Source: a virus
Direction: 5' to 3' (one strand)
DNA length: 28,500 nucleotides
IMG/VR virus record: IMGVR_UViG_3300005916_000012
Coordinates: 1 to 28,500 of that record
The notes beneath the pieces were generated by a model. The model made no database searches. It saw only the letters and a program-made list of their open reading frames with translations, and was not told where the DNA came from. The position numbers were made by a program, and so were the translations under genes. Below, one piece after another: positions 14,039-20,406 of this stretch (positions within the stretch are counted from its first letter, which is position 1; each line of letters begins with the position of its first letter).

Positions 14039-14284
14039 ATGGAAATATCTAAAGACATAGGAAAAGGGGTTAAAATAACAAGATACATTCCAGACAGTCC
14101 TTTACAAAGCATTCTTAATATAGGGAGGACAATAGAAACTAAAAGGAGGATAAAGAAAAAGTTAAACATCCCTCTGGATAAAGTAGGGAGAAGAAGAAAG
14201 AAGCAGTTAGTAGCAAAGTTTGAGAGAGATATGAATACATACTTAAATTCTAAGAAAAAGAAAAATGAATCTAAATATAGATGA
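14039..14284 (+). CDS. Small basic protein, unknown (81 aa)
   Basis: Starts one base after the Erf stop, so it is translationally coupled. It is highly basic in the middle and at the end (KRRIKKKLNIPLDKVGRRRK), with no Cys and no membrane segment. A nucleic-acid-binding accessory to recombination is possible from charge and position only. The 3' end overlaps the next small ORF (14265) by 20 bp. Confidence 0.6.
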   Translation: MEISKDIGKGVKITRYIPDSPLQSILNIGRTIETKRRIKKKLNIPLDKVGRRRKKQLVAKFERDMNTYLNSKKKKNESKYR

Positions 14285-14432
14285 TATGTTATACAAAGAT
14301 ATGTTGTGGTTATCAGAGAGGGCAGATTTAACAGTAGGACAGTTTGTAATATTAGCAAAGAGATTAGACCTAAGGGAATCAGATTGGGCTATGTTCTGGA
14401 AGATAATCAGAAAATACAGGGAGGAAAAATGA
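14265..14432 (+). CDS. Small helical protein, unknown (55 aa)
   Basis: A 55-codon frame overlapping the preceding gene by 20 bp and the following by 4 bp (ATGA). It contains two helix-like segments: DDMLYKDMLWLSERADL and TVGQFVILAKRLDL, then WAMFWKIIRKYREEK. The second segment resembles a helix-turn-helix-sized unit, but this is not conclusive. It makes better biological sense than the overlapping frame starting at 14306, because the downstream gene then has its own strong Shine-Dalgarno and ATG. Confidence 0.5.
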   Translation: MNLNIDDMLYKDMLWLSERADLTVGQFVILAKRLDLRESDWAMFWKIIRKYREEK

Positions 14433-14629
14433 AGCACATAAAGGCAATAAAGAGAAAGGAGAGGGAAAGGGCAGTCAAGGCAGGGATTCAATCCAAGAAC
14501 CTTAGAGAACCTTTGAATAAGAGTGGATCTAAATTCAGAGTGGTAAACCCTCTCCGAATGGTAGAGAGAAAAGCAGTTAGGGAATACAAGAAACTTAACT
14601 GGAAAGAAAAGACAAAAGCAAATAGTTAA
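14429..14629 (+). CDS. Small basic protein, unknown (66 aa)
   Basis: The start is ATG 14429, inside an ATGA overlap and preceded by AGGGAGG (about 14417-14423). A longer frame upstream is less likely because it would cover the 14265 gene and lacks a ribosome site. The protein is rich in Lys/Arg/Glu (KHIKAIKRKERERAVKAG) and ends NWKEKTKANS. No family recognised. Confidence 0.55.
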   Translation: MKHIKAIKRKERERAVKAGIQSKNLREPLNKSGSKFRVVNPLRMVERKAVREYKKLNWKEKTKANS

Positions 14630-14645
14630 ATTTATTTATATACCT

Positions 14646-14987
14646 ATGGATAAGAAAGAGAAAGAAGTAAAACAAAATATAAAAGAATACTTAAAGGGAC
14701 TTGTTAAGAAATGGGATTCATACGATGAATACGGAGGGAGAGATGCACTTTCTTTTATGAATGATATAGAAATGTTATTAGAGTATTGGGATTTAAGGAT
14801 AGAAGATAATAAGCAAGAGATAGACAGGGCTAGGGAAGAAGGATATACAAAAGGAGTGCAAGATGGGATGAAAGGAAAGGTGTTTGAGAAAATAGAGATA
14901 GATACGGAGGTAAGGTTTAGTGATTTGAAAGATGTAATTGATGGGAAAGAAGATGCAGGAGAGTTTTTATCTAATTTAACTAAGTAA
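14646..14987 (+). CDS. Acidic helical early protein of the EIDRA-cassette family (113 aa)
   Basis: Contains EYLKGLVKKWDSYDEYGG, then ALSFMNDIEMLLEYWD, then the linker QEIDRAREEGYTKGVQDGM that defines this local family, and an acidic C-terminal region. Related cassettes occur in the next three genes. No catalytic motif is visible. The gene starts after TTTATA-tacct-ATG without a Shine-Dalgarno. Confidence 0.6.
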   Translation: MDKKEKEVKQNIKEYLKGLVKKWDSYDEYGGRDALSFMNDIEMLLEYWDLRIEDNKQEIDRAREEGYTKGVQDGMKGKVFEKIEIDTEVRFSDLKDVIDGKEDAGEFLSNLTK

Positions 14988-14992
14988 TATAT

Positions 14993-15265
14993 ATGGAGAA
15001 GAAATACAAAAAGTTAAATTGGAGTAAGGAAAGGAAGGAGTTGTTTAACAGAATGAGCGATTGGCTTGAGGAAATAAGAAAAGGAGAGAAGACGGGATTT
15101 GTTTGGTCAATGGAACAGCTGCTAGTTTTTATTGAGCAAGAGATAGACAGGGCTTTTAATAGGGGATACGCAGAGTGTAAAAAGGATGTTGCAATAGGAG
15201 TAGGTTTTGCAGAAGACCCAGAGTTTAGCGAATTGGTTAGTAGGGTTGCTAAGAAATTAAATTAA
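14993..15265 (+). CDS. EIDRA-cassette family protein (90 aa)
   Basis: Two-part protein: a charged N-terminus (KKLNWSKERKELFNRMSDWL) and the family linker EQEIDRAFNRGYAECKKD, followed by a C-terminus unlike that of its neighbours (FAEDPEFSELVSRVAKKLN). The 25 nt ending at its ATG region (14976-15000) are identical to those before the next gene (15262-15286), indicating tandem duplication of initiation regions. Function unknown. Confidence 0.6.
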   Translation: MEKKYKKLNWSKERKELFNRMSDWLEEIRKGEKTGFVWSMEQLLVFIEQEIDRAFNRGYAECKKDVAIGVGFAEDPEFSELVSRVAKKLN

Positions 15266-15278
15266 CTAAGTAATATAT

Positions 15279-15617
15279 ATGGAGAATGAAGAACTTAAAA
15301 AGAGAATTGCTAAGTATATAAATAAAACTGTTAGTTATAGTTATGGAGATGGATTTGTCCAGATAGATTATACCTCCCCTGATGGAGTAGAACATATTTA
15401 TATAGAGGAAGATATTGATGATTTTACTTTTATAGATTTTCTAGAAGATTACACATTAGATATTTTACAGCAAGAGATAGACAGGGTTAGGGAAGAACAG
15501 AATAAGAAGATAGAAGATGTAATAAACGAGGAGTTAAAACAGGGAAACATAGTGATACTAAAAAAGAGTAAGTGGTTTAAGAAGTTATCTAAATTAAAAA
15601 ACAAAAGTAATGGATAA
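15279..15617 (+). CDS. EIDRA-cassette family protein (112 aa)
   Basis: The N-terminal ~65 residues are unique (SYGDGFVQIDYTSPDGVEHI, acidic). The C-terminal ~45 begin QQEIDRVREEQNKKIEDVIN and end near KKSKWFKKL, and are nearly identical to the next gene's C-terminus. The pattern is a fixed C-terminal cassette with a swapped N-terminal domain. It overlaps the next gene by 8 bp. Function unknown; the variable N-termini may bind different targets. Confidence 0.6.
   Translation: MENEELKKRIAKYINKTVSYSYGDGFVQIDYTSPDGVEHIYIEEDIDDFTFIDFLEDYTLDILQQEIDRVREEQNKKIEDVINEELKQGNIVILKKSKWFKKLSKLKNKSNG
15467..15588 (+). repeat. 122-bp direct repeat, copy A
   Basis: Encodes the shared C-terminal cassette of the 15279 gene. 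Copy B is at 15753-15874, the same length, with 10 mismatches counted by eye and no gaps. A shorter ~24-nt piece (caagagatagacagggct) also occurs near 14815 and 15137 in the two preceding genes. Confidence 0.85.
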
Positions 15618-15894
15618 GAAAGATTGGAGAGGACAATTAGATGACTTATTAACTGAATATCATAGCCGAGCATACTGCGAAGTTGAGGGATTTGTTTATG
15701 ACGATGACGATAGAAGTACAGATGAAATACAAAAAGAAATTACAAATCTTGTACAGCAAGAGATAGACAGGGCTAGGGAAGAACAGAATAAAAAGATAGA
15801 AGATGTAATAAACGAAGAATTAAAACAGGGGAATGTAGTGATACTTAAAAAGAGTGAATGGTTTAAGAAGTTATTAGATAAATTAACTATATAA
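15610..15894 (+). CDS. EIDRA-cassette family protein (94 aa)
   Basis: The N-terminal ~48 residues (KKDWRGQLDDLLTEYHSRAY, FVYDDDDRSTDEIQKE) differ from the previous gene, while the remainder (VQQEIDRAREEQNKKIEDVI to KKSEWFKKLLDKL) is a near-copy. DNA identity in the shared segment is 112 of 122 positions, showing recent duplication. The start overlaps the previous stop. Function unknown. Confidence 0.6.
   Translation: MDKKDWRGQLDDLLTEYHSRAYCEVEGFVYDDDDRSTDEIQKEITNLVQQEIDRAREEQNKKIEDVINEELKQGNVVILKKSEWFKKLLDKLTI
15753..15874 (+). repeat. 122-bp direct repeat, copy B
   Basis: Second copy of the cassette, within the 15610 gene. Several of the ten differences from copy A are synonymous, consistent with selection on the protein after duplication. 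Confidence 0.85.
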
Positions 15895-15898
15895 GGGA

Positions 15899-16057
15899 AT
15901 GAATTATAGAACAAGGGGAACAATAAGAGCTGGTAAATTTCTAGGAAGACAAATGAAAAAGGGGTGGACAGCCAAAGAGGAACTCACTCAAGTAGAGGGT
16001 TCATATGGTAGCAAGATTCATTATTATCTATTGTTATCGTTACAAAGAGTTCTTTGA
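15899..16057 (+). CDS. Small basic protein, possible HTH (52 aa)
   Basis: Starts 4 nt after the preceding stop with GGGA just upstream. N-terminus NYRTRGTIRAGKFLGRQMKK is basic; the rest, GWTAKEELTQVEGSYGSKIH, has the spacing of a helix-turn-helix-like segment. The end is hydrophobic (YYLLLSLQRVL). It precedes a folded intergenic region. Function unknown. Confidence 0.5.
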   Translation: MNYRTRGTIRAGKFLGRQMKKGWTAKEELTQVEGSYGSKIHYYLLLSLQRVL

Positions 16058-16081
16058 TAATTTAATATGTAGCGTGTATTC

Positions 16082-16206
16082 GGGGAGTTGTTATATTCTC
16101 GCTTACTGTGGCTAAATAGGTTTTGATAATTACAAATCTATGATGCCGTTAAATAACAGGAATCCGTTAATAACAATTAGTAGGTTGTGTTACTACACGA
16201 CTCCCC
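16082..16206 (+). ncRNA. Candidate structured RNA closed by a 10-bp stem
   Basis: GGGGAGTTGT (16082-16091) pairs with ACGACTCCCC (16197-16206) over 10 bp with one G-T wobble, enclosing 105 nt. Inside are AGGTTTTG/CAAATCT (near 16118-16139), two copies of a CCGTTAA-taaca motif (near 16146 and 16164), and GTAG/CTAC (near 16181-16196). It lacks a T-loop or usual tRNA spacing. No ORF fits. It could be a regulatory RNA or a 5' leader of the 16254 operon. Confidence 0.45.
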
Positions 16207-16253
16207 AAATATATGCTTTATATTCAGTTAAATAAATTAAAAGATAAAGAAGA

Positions 16254-16616
16254 ATGAAAGAAAGGAGGATAAGACATATAAATATTATATTTCCTGTATT
16301 AAAAAGTGAAGTAAGTGTTTGGATTAGAAGTAAGGAATACATACAGGAATATTTCCCTAGTGTTGATTTTTCTTCTTGTCTTGGGAGGACAATATCTATT
16401 TCTAAGGGTATAAATCCAGTAATTTGGTTAGACGAAAGTTTACCAAAAGAAGAATTAGTATCTATACTTGCACACGAAGCAGTACATTCGGTTGGTTATC
16501 TATTAGATAATAATGGAGTGGAAAGAGATGAGGAGTTAATGGCATATTCTGTTCAATATATAGTTGAGCAGAGTATCAAAAGGTTATCTAAATTAAATAT
16601 ACAGACGAATGAGTAA
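16254..16616 (+). CDS. HExxH zinc metallopeptidase-like protein
   Basis: 120 residues. The key motif is ILAHEAVHSVGYLLD (HEAVH, residues ~76-80), with a downstream acidic stretch (ERDEELMAYSVQYIVE) supplying a likely third ligand Glu, the gluzincin-like arrangement. The N-terminal half is beta-rich (HINIIFPVLKSEVSVWI; NPVIWLDESLP). Small HExxH proteins of this type are common in phages but uncharacterised. The Shine-Dalgarno-like AAAGAAGA before the ATG belongs to a leader shared with 16844 and 19978. Confidence 0.7.
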   Translation: MKERRIRHINIIFPVLKSEVSVWIRSKEYIQEYFPSVDFSSCLGRTISISKGINPVIWLDESLPKEELVSILAHEAVHSVGYLLDNNGVERDEELMAYSVQYIVEQSIKRLSKLNIQTNE

Positions 16617-16821
16617 AGTAACAGAGTTAAGAGTTAATGCAAATATAATTCGTAATAAGTTAGCACAAGCATACGAGATTATTGATAGTATCAAACTATA
16701 TGAAGGGATGAGTGATACTGCTTTTAAGGAGAGTTTACTAAGAATAAAGGAAGAGATTGCAGGTGCAAATAATGACTTCCTACTCTCCGATAGTTTCTGG
16801 GAGAAGAGAAGAAACGATTAG
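16609..16821 (+). CDS. Small helical protein, unknown (70 aa)
   Basis: Overlaps the metallopeptidase gene by 8 bp. Nearly all helical (VNANIIRNKLAQAYEIIDSI; AFKESLLRIKEEIAGANNDF), with no Cys and no membrane segment. Coupled translation suggests it works with the metallopeptidase, perhaps as a partner; this is inference only. Confidence 0.55.
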   Translation: MSKVTELRVNANIIRNKLAQAYEIIDSIKLYEGMSDTAFKESLLRIKEEIAGANNDFLLSDSFWEKRRND

Positions 16822-16843
16822 ATAATTTAAAAGATAAAGAAGA

Positions 16844-16936
16844 ATGAATACCACTGCTTTAATGGGTGTTGTTGTATTTGGAGGGTTTCTAGTGTATTTA
16901 ATAACTAATTTTGTGAGAGAGTATAGAAAGAGATGA
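16844..16936 (+). CDS. Single-span membrane micropeptide (30 aa)
   Basis: A short N-terminus, one membrane span (ALMGVVVFGGFLVYLITNFV) and a basic tail (REYRKR), giving a probable N-out/C-in orientation. It is preceded by the same leader as the 16254 gene (taaaagataaagaagaATGAA) and ends in an ATGA overlap with the next gene, so it is very likely translated. Function unknown. Confidence 0.55.
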   Translation: MNTTALMGVVVFGGFLVYLITNFVREYRKR

Positions 16937-17337
16937 AGATATATTTTTCAAAAAGTAAACCACCTATATACGAGAGATGTGCTGAACAGTTTGGAGTGAG
17001 ATGGAAGGATAAGGTTATATTTACATACGGAGATACTATCCATTGCAAGAACAAGGTAGGGAAACAGAAGATAGCCCACGAAACAACCCATGTGAATCAG
17101 CAGTTAGAGTATGGAGTAAAGGCATGGTGGGAGAGATACTTTATAGATGTTGATTTCAGGATAGAGCAAGAGGTTGAGGCATACAGGAACGAGATTGATT
17201 GGGTAAGAAGTAAGATTTGGGATATGAAGAACAGGAAGGCAAGGATAGATCACATTATAGAAGACCTCTGTTCACCTATGTATGGGAGTGTAGTTACCTA
17301 TGAAGAAGCAATTAAACTATTAGGATTAAACAAGTGA
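16933..17337 (+). CDS. Second HExxH metallopeptidase-like phage protein
   Basis: 134 residues. KQKIAHETTHVNQQLEYG contains HETTH (residues ~49-53). The third ligand is probably Glu in RIEQEVEAYRNEIDW. The beta strand before the motif ends in a GDTIHCKN loop. It is unlike the 16254 protein outside the HExxH block, so the two are separate families, not a duplication. The gene starts within the stop of the membrane micropeptide and overlaps the next gene (GTGA). Confidence 0.7.
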   Translation: MKIYFSKSKPPIYERCAEQFGVRWKDKVIFTYGDTIHCKNKVGKQKIAHETTHVNQQLEYGVKAWWERYFIDVDFRIEQEVEAYRNEIDWVRSKIWDMKNRKARIDHIIEDLCSPMYGSVVTYEEAIKLLGLNK

Positions 17338-17678
17338 AGAAAGAAAGGTGGGAAGAAATGTTTGGTGAAAGATTCACTAAATGGTTTTGTAAATGGCTAT
17401 TTATGATGCACACCCAGAAAGGAGGATACCCAGAAATGATGCTAACACTAGTTGCAAGGGACAACTGGAGATTGAGAGGGCTACTTCGTATGTATTATAT
17501 GGACATTGGAGAGGACAGAGAAACTGCGTCTGAAATAGTGAGCAGTATTGGAAAGGTAGGGTTGGGTTGTATAAAATACAAGATGTGGAGGAGTTTAAGG
17601 TCTTTCTTGATAGAAGATGGTAAAAGTAAGGAAAGTGCAGAGGAAACAATGAATGTGTGTATTAAAGTTTATAAATAA
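17334..17678 (+). CDS. Unknown early protein (114 aa)
   Basis: Starts at GTG inside the previous stop (GTGA), which supports coupling. It is helical, rich in Trp/Met/Arg (FTKWFCKWLFMMHTQKGG; NWRLRGLLRMYYMDIGED), with an acidic C-terminal segment (DGKSKESAEETMNVC). One moderately hydrophobic stretch near residues 16-26 is too short for a sure membrane span. No family recognised. Confidence 0.55.
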   Translation: MKKERWEEMFGERFTKWFCKWLFMMHTQKGGYPEMMLTLVARDNWRLRGLLRMYYMDIGEDRETASEIVSSIGKVGLGCIKYKMWRSLRSFLIEDGKSKESAEETMNVCIKVYK

Positions 17679-17696
17679 TTTAAGTAAAGAAAGCAA

Positions 17697-17927
17697 ATGA
17701 AGAAGAAAATATGTAGAAAGTGTGGGAGTGAGAATATTCGGATTGAGAATGAAATGAAGATTTCAACTAAAAGGAGAGGGTGTCTTGGGTGGTCAATATG
17801 GTTGTTACTCGCTGTATGTACCTTTGGCTTGATATTGATAATCCCCTTGATTACTAATAGCAAGGTTAAGAGTAAAAGTAAACTTGTAGCAATCTGCCAA
17901 GATTGTGGGCATAAGTGGAGAATTTAA
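17697..17927 (+). CDS. Zinc-ribbon membrane protein (76 aa)
   Basis: CRKCGS near the N-terminus and CQDCGHKW near the C-terminus form a four-Cys zinc ribbon, but they are separated by a membrane segment (~residues 31-51, WSIWLLLAVCTFGLILIIPL). Both CxxC knuckles could sit on the same side if the hydrophobic part is a re-entrant hairpin. Otherwise each is on a different side and could pair between subunits. Upstream is AAAGAAAGC. Function unknown; early membrane proteins of phages often act in exclusion or host takeover. Confidence 0.6.
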   Translation: MKKKICRKCGSENIRIENEMKISTKRRGCLGWSIWLLLAVCTFGLILIIPLITNSKVKSKSKLVAICQDCGHKWRI

Positions 17928-17944
17928 TTTAAGTATATAGACAA

Positions 17945-18334
17945 ATGAAAGTAATACAAGTTGAGTTAAAGAATTACAACCGAAGGGCAGACGATTCAGT
18001 CAGTTTCAAATGTGATTCACTAATAGAACTATCTAGTAAGGAGATTGGAGATATAGATAGTTACAGAGGATCGGTGGGTATCCTAGCCCTCACAGACACT
18101 ACAATAGGCAACGAGGTTAAGGTAGATATAGATGAGATTATAAAGAACCTACCTGAGAATGATGCAATAGATAATTATAAATCACCTAGCAAGAGGTTCA
18201 GGGATATCCTATGGAGATTGCAAGAACAGGAACTAGGAAGGAAGCCAACAACAGAAGAATTTGCAGATTATTATAAAATGGAATATAATAAAATAAGCGA
18301 ACACTATAAAAATAAGTTTGATGAGGATATTTAA
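17945..18334 (+). CDS. Unknown early protein (129 aa)
   Basis: N-terminal beta region (VIQVELKNYNRRADDSVSF; GSVGILALTDTTIGNEVKVD), C-terminal helical region (SKRFRDILWRLQEQELGRKP; TTEEFADYYKMEYNKISEHY). The pattern 'LGRKPTTEEFADYY' resembles the end of small phage proteins annotated only as hypothetical. Its stop overlaps the start of the HTH gene by one base. Confidence 0.6.
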   Translation: MKVIQVELKNYNRRADDSVSFKCDSLIELSSKEIGDIDSYRGSVGILALTDTTIGNEVKVDIDEIIKNLPENDAIDNYKSPSKRFRDILWRLQEQELGRKPTTEEFADYYKMEYNKISEHYKNKFDEDI

Positions 18335-18558
18335 TGGATTTAAGAGGGTATTATACAGCGACAGAACTTGCCCAGAAGTTTGAATTGAAGATTCAGACAG
18401 TATATTCAAGGTTCAAATCACCCTATGCAGAAAGCAGATGGGGGGTTGAGGTTAGAAAGAGGGTTGATGGTTCTATTGAAAAGAAGGTACACCAGAAGAA
18501 CTTGAGGAAGTGGAGAGTATTTACAAACAGTTATGTAGGAAGACCAACACGAGCATGA
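18334..18558 (+). CDS. HTH DNA-binding protein (74 aa)
   Basis: YYTATELAQKFELKIQTVYS forms a helix-turn-helix of the type found in phage excisionase-like and small regulator proteins, followed by a wing-like strand pair (SRWGVEVRKRVDGSIEKKV). It could regulate the early-to-late switch or assist a nuclease. Its TGA overlaps the ATG of the next gene (ATGA), a putative nuclease. Confidence 0.6.
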   Translation: MDLRGYYTATELAQKFELKIQTVYSRFKSPYAESRWGVEVRKRVDGSIEKKVHQKNLRKWRVFTNSYVGRPTRA

Positions 18559-19052
18559 AAGGAATACAAATAGATCTAACAGTTGAGGAACAGGAGAAGA
18601 TAAGGGACTATGCAGAGAGGATGTTTGATTTTAAGAGTGGGCAGGAAGATAAAAAACAGGGAGATGGTGATGGATTGATGTATGATAAGATGGGTTACAC
18701 AGCAGAATACATGGTACACAAGTTATTTGAAAGGGACTTTGGCTGGGATTTTGTAGAGGGGAAAATAGAAGGGGACATAACATTGAAGTGTGAGATGATA
18801 GATGTAGTATGTGATATAAAGGGTTCTTTTCAGGATAGATATTTAAGAGTTCCGAAATGGCAGATTGAGAACAAGGTAAGTATTTTAGATGCCTATATCT
18901 TCGTACACTTAAAGGAAGATTTTACAGGAGGAGAGATAGTAGGGTTAATATCAAGAAAGAGGTTTAAAGAGAAGGCAGAGCTAAAAACATATACAACAGA
19001 GTGCTACAGTTTAGATACCAAATACCTAAAATCAGTTGAATGTTTAAGATGA
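18555..19052 (+). CDS. Putative PD-(D/E)XK nuclease
   Basis: ATG 18555 is chosen because it overlaps the previous stop; a longer frame from 18510 would overlap the HTH gene. 165 residues. After an N-terminal helix (TVEEQEKIRDYAERMFDF) comes AEYMVHKLFERDF (a possible active-site Glu helix), then EGDITL, then VVCDIKGSF. The spacing GD...DIK fits the PD-(D/E)XK fold (acidic, then D-x-K). KWQIENKVSILDAYIFVHL follows. These nucleases cut or process DNA; with Erf upstream a recombination or DNA-processing role is reasonable. Sequence alone is suggestive, not proof. Confidence 0.5.
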   Translation: MKGIQIDLTVEEQEKIRDYAERMFDFKSGQEDKKQGDGDGLMYDKMGYTAEYMVHKLFERDFGWDFVEGKIEGDITLKCEMIDVVCDIKGSFQDRYLRVPKWQIENKVSILDAYIFVHLKEDFTGGEIVGLISRKRFKEKAELKTYTTECYSLDTKYLKSVECLR

Positions 19053-19426
19053 CCAGAAAGTACAGAAAGAGAACACCGAGGAAGAAACTAGAGGACAAGT
19101 TAGATAAGAAGTGGAGTGAGATTATATTGTCAAAGGGGAAGTGTGAGGTAAGTGGGAGTCAAGAATCTTTGAACCCTCATCACATAGTAGGGAGAAGGAA
19201 TAGAAGATTGAGATGGGATTTGAGGAATGGGTGTTGTTTGAACTCTGGGTATCATGTATTAAGAAGTCAATCAGCACATCAAGATTCTATCTGGTTCATG
19301 AAGTGGCTAGATGAGAACAGACCAAGAGATAAGGAGTATTTAGAGAGAGTAGAACATGAGATAGTTAAATGGACTATGGATTCATTACAAGCGAAGTATG
19401 AGCAATTATGTGCAATGACAGATTAA
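19049..19426 (+). CDS. HNH/NinG-like nuclease
   Basis: Starts at ATG 19049 in an ATGA overlap (an in-frame ATG at 19040 is an alternative). About 125 residues. A basic N-terminus (RKYRKRTPRKKLEDKL) precedes CEVSG, then LNPHHIVGRRNRRLRWDLRN, GCCLNSGYHVL and SAHQD. The order Cys ... HHI-x-GR ... L-R-W-D-x-x-N ... Cys ... H is the beta-beta-alpha metal nuclease pattern of NinG/Rap and related phage HNH proteins, which act on branched DNA. Zinc ligands are fewer than in classic HNH. The neighbours (putative nuclease, then terminase) suit recombination or packaging. Confidence 0.65.
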   Translation: MTRKYRKRTPRKKLEDKLDKKWSEIILSKGKCEVSGSQESLNPHHIVGRRNRRLRWDLRNGCCLNSGYHVLRSQSAHQDSIWFMKWLDENRPRDKEYLERVEHEIVKWTMDSLQAKYEQLCAMTD

Positions 19427-19511
19427 GTATTTGCACCTATTCTTTGGCGATACAAAGTGGCGAGAGAACAGGTTTAAGTATTTAATATATAATATAAGCA
19501 GAGAAAGAAGA

Positions 19512-19727
19512 ATGAAAGTAATAATAACTGAAAATATAGATATGCATCTAGTAGTAGAACCTAGTGTCTTTGAGTATATAATGGCTTGGGCATTTGGGAA
19601 GTCAGTTACTAATGTTTTTGAACAAAAGACTACAGGAGATATCTGGATCAATAGATGTAAATTGTGGAAGACATATTATTATTTAATGGAGCAGGAGATA
19701 ATTAAGTTTGAGAAAGGAGAGAGGTGA
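19512..19727 (+). CDS. Small protein, unknown (71 aa)
   Basis: ATG 19512 is preceded by AGAAAGAAG, a better start than an upstream TTG in the same frame. Contains VIITENIDMHLVVEPSVFEY and WINRCKLWKTYYYLMEQEII. The ORF sits after an 85-nt gap that contains TATAAT-like A+T-rich DNA without a convincing -35. It overlaps the next gene (GTGA). No family recognised. Confidence 0.5.
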   Translation: MKVIITENIDMHLVVEPSVFEYIMAWAFGKSVTNVFEQKTTGDIWINRCKLWKTYYYLMEQEIIKFEKGER

Positions 19728-19981
19728 ATAAGAAACAATTAGGAACATTTAAGGATTGGATAGAGAATCATAGTGAGGTCTTAGATGACATAGATACTTT
19801 CTGGTATATACAGAATGTTATAGGAAGTATTTTAGGGTGGAGTAAGGAATACATTGAGTATGTAACTCGTTTAGAATCTTCTATTAAAAGAGAACCTATT
19901 AGGATGGAGGATTTACCAACTGTTGAACAATTAAGAGAAGAGGGGTTAGTAGAGTTTAACTTAAAAGATAAGGAAGAATGA
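19724..19981 (+). CDS. Small acidic protein, unknown (85 aa)
   Basis: GTG start inside the preceding stop. Helical and acidic (FKDWIENHSEVLDDIDTFWY; MEDLPTVEQLREEGLVEFNL). It ends in an ATGA overlap with TerS, so it is probably co-translated with the packaging genes. No family recognised. Confidence 0.5.
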   Translation: MNKKQLGTFKDWIENHSEVLDDIDTFWYIQNVIGSILGWSKEYIEYVTRLESSIKREPIRMEDLPTVEQLREEGLVEFNLKDKEE

Positions 19982-20406
19982 AAAAAAGAGAACTGAATCC
20001 AGAGCAGGAATTGTTTTGTAAGTTGTTTGCAACTACCAAAGAGTTCTTCGGAAATGGCACTCAAGCATACATAGAGGCATACAATATTGATGTAAAGCAT
20101 AAAGGTGCTTATGCAGGGGCTAGAGCGAGTGCTAGTCAATTACTAACAAAGACTAACATCCTGAAGAAAATCAACGAATTATTAGAACTTGGAGGACTAA
20201 GTAATGAACGAGTAGACAAGGAGTTATTGTTTCTAATAACTCAAGATGCAGAATTTTCAGCAAAACTTGGTGCTATCAAAGAATACAATCAGTTGAAGAA
20301 CAGGATTCAAAAGAAGTTAGATATAGGACTGGACAATATAGAAGGGATCAAGATAGAAATAATCAACCCAAGGGAGGAAGATGTACCAGAAACTCCAACT
20401 GACTAA
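19978..20406 (+). CDS. terS: Terminase small subunit
   Basis: 142 residues of the Terminase_2 type (PF03592): LNPEQELFCKLFATTKEFFG, then NGTQAYIEAYNID, ARASASQLLTKTNILKKINEL, a helical oligomerisation section (NERVDKELLFLITQDAEFSA; AKLGAIKEYNQLKNRIQKKL) and an acidic tail. TerS binds the pac/cos site and feeds DNA to TerL. It is directly upstream of TerL and overlaps its start by 26 bp. The starting ATG has the purine-rich leader GATAAGGAAGA. Confidence 0.88.
   Translation: MKKRELNPEQELFCKLFATTKEFFGNGTQAYIEAYNIDVKHKGAYAGARASASQLLTKTNILKKINELLELGGLSNERVDKELLFLITQDAEFSAKLGAIKEYNQLKNRIQKKLDIGLDNIEGIKIEIINPREEDVPETPTD

Noticed and set aside
14306-14428. Longer start (14306) for the 14429 gene
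   Set aside because: It would cover the 14265 ORF and has no ribosome site. ATG 14429 has AGGGAGG and an ATGA overlap.
16082-16206. tRNA with a GGGGAGT/ACTCCCC acceptor stem
   Set aside because: There is no D-arm pattern, no GTTCRA T-loop next to the 3' arm and no anticodon arm at the right spacing.
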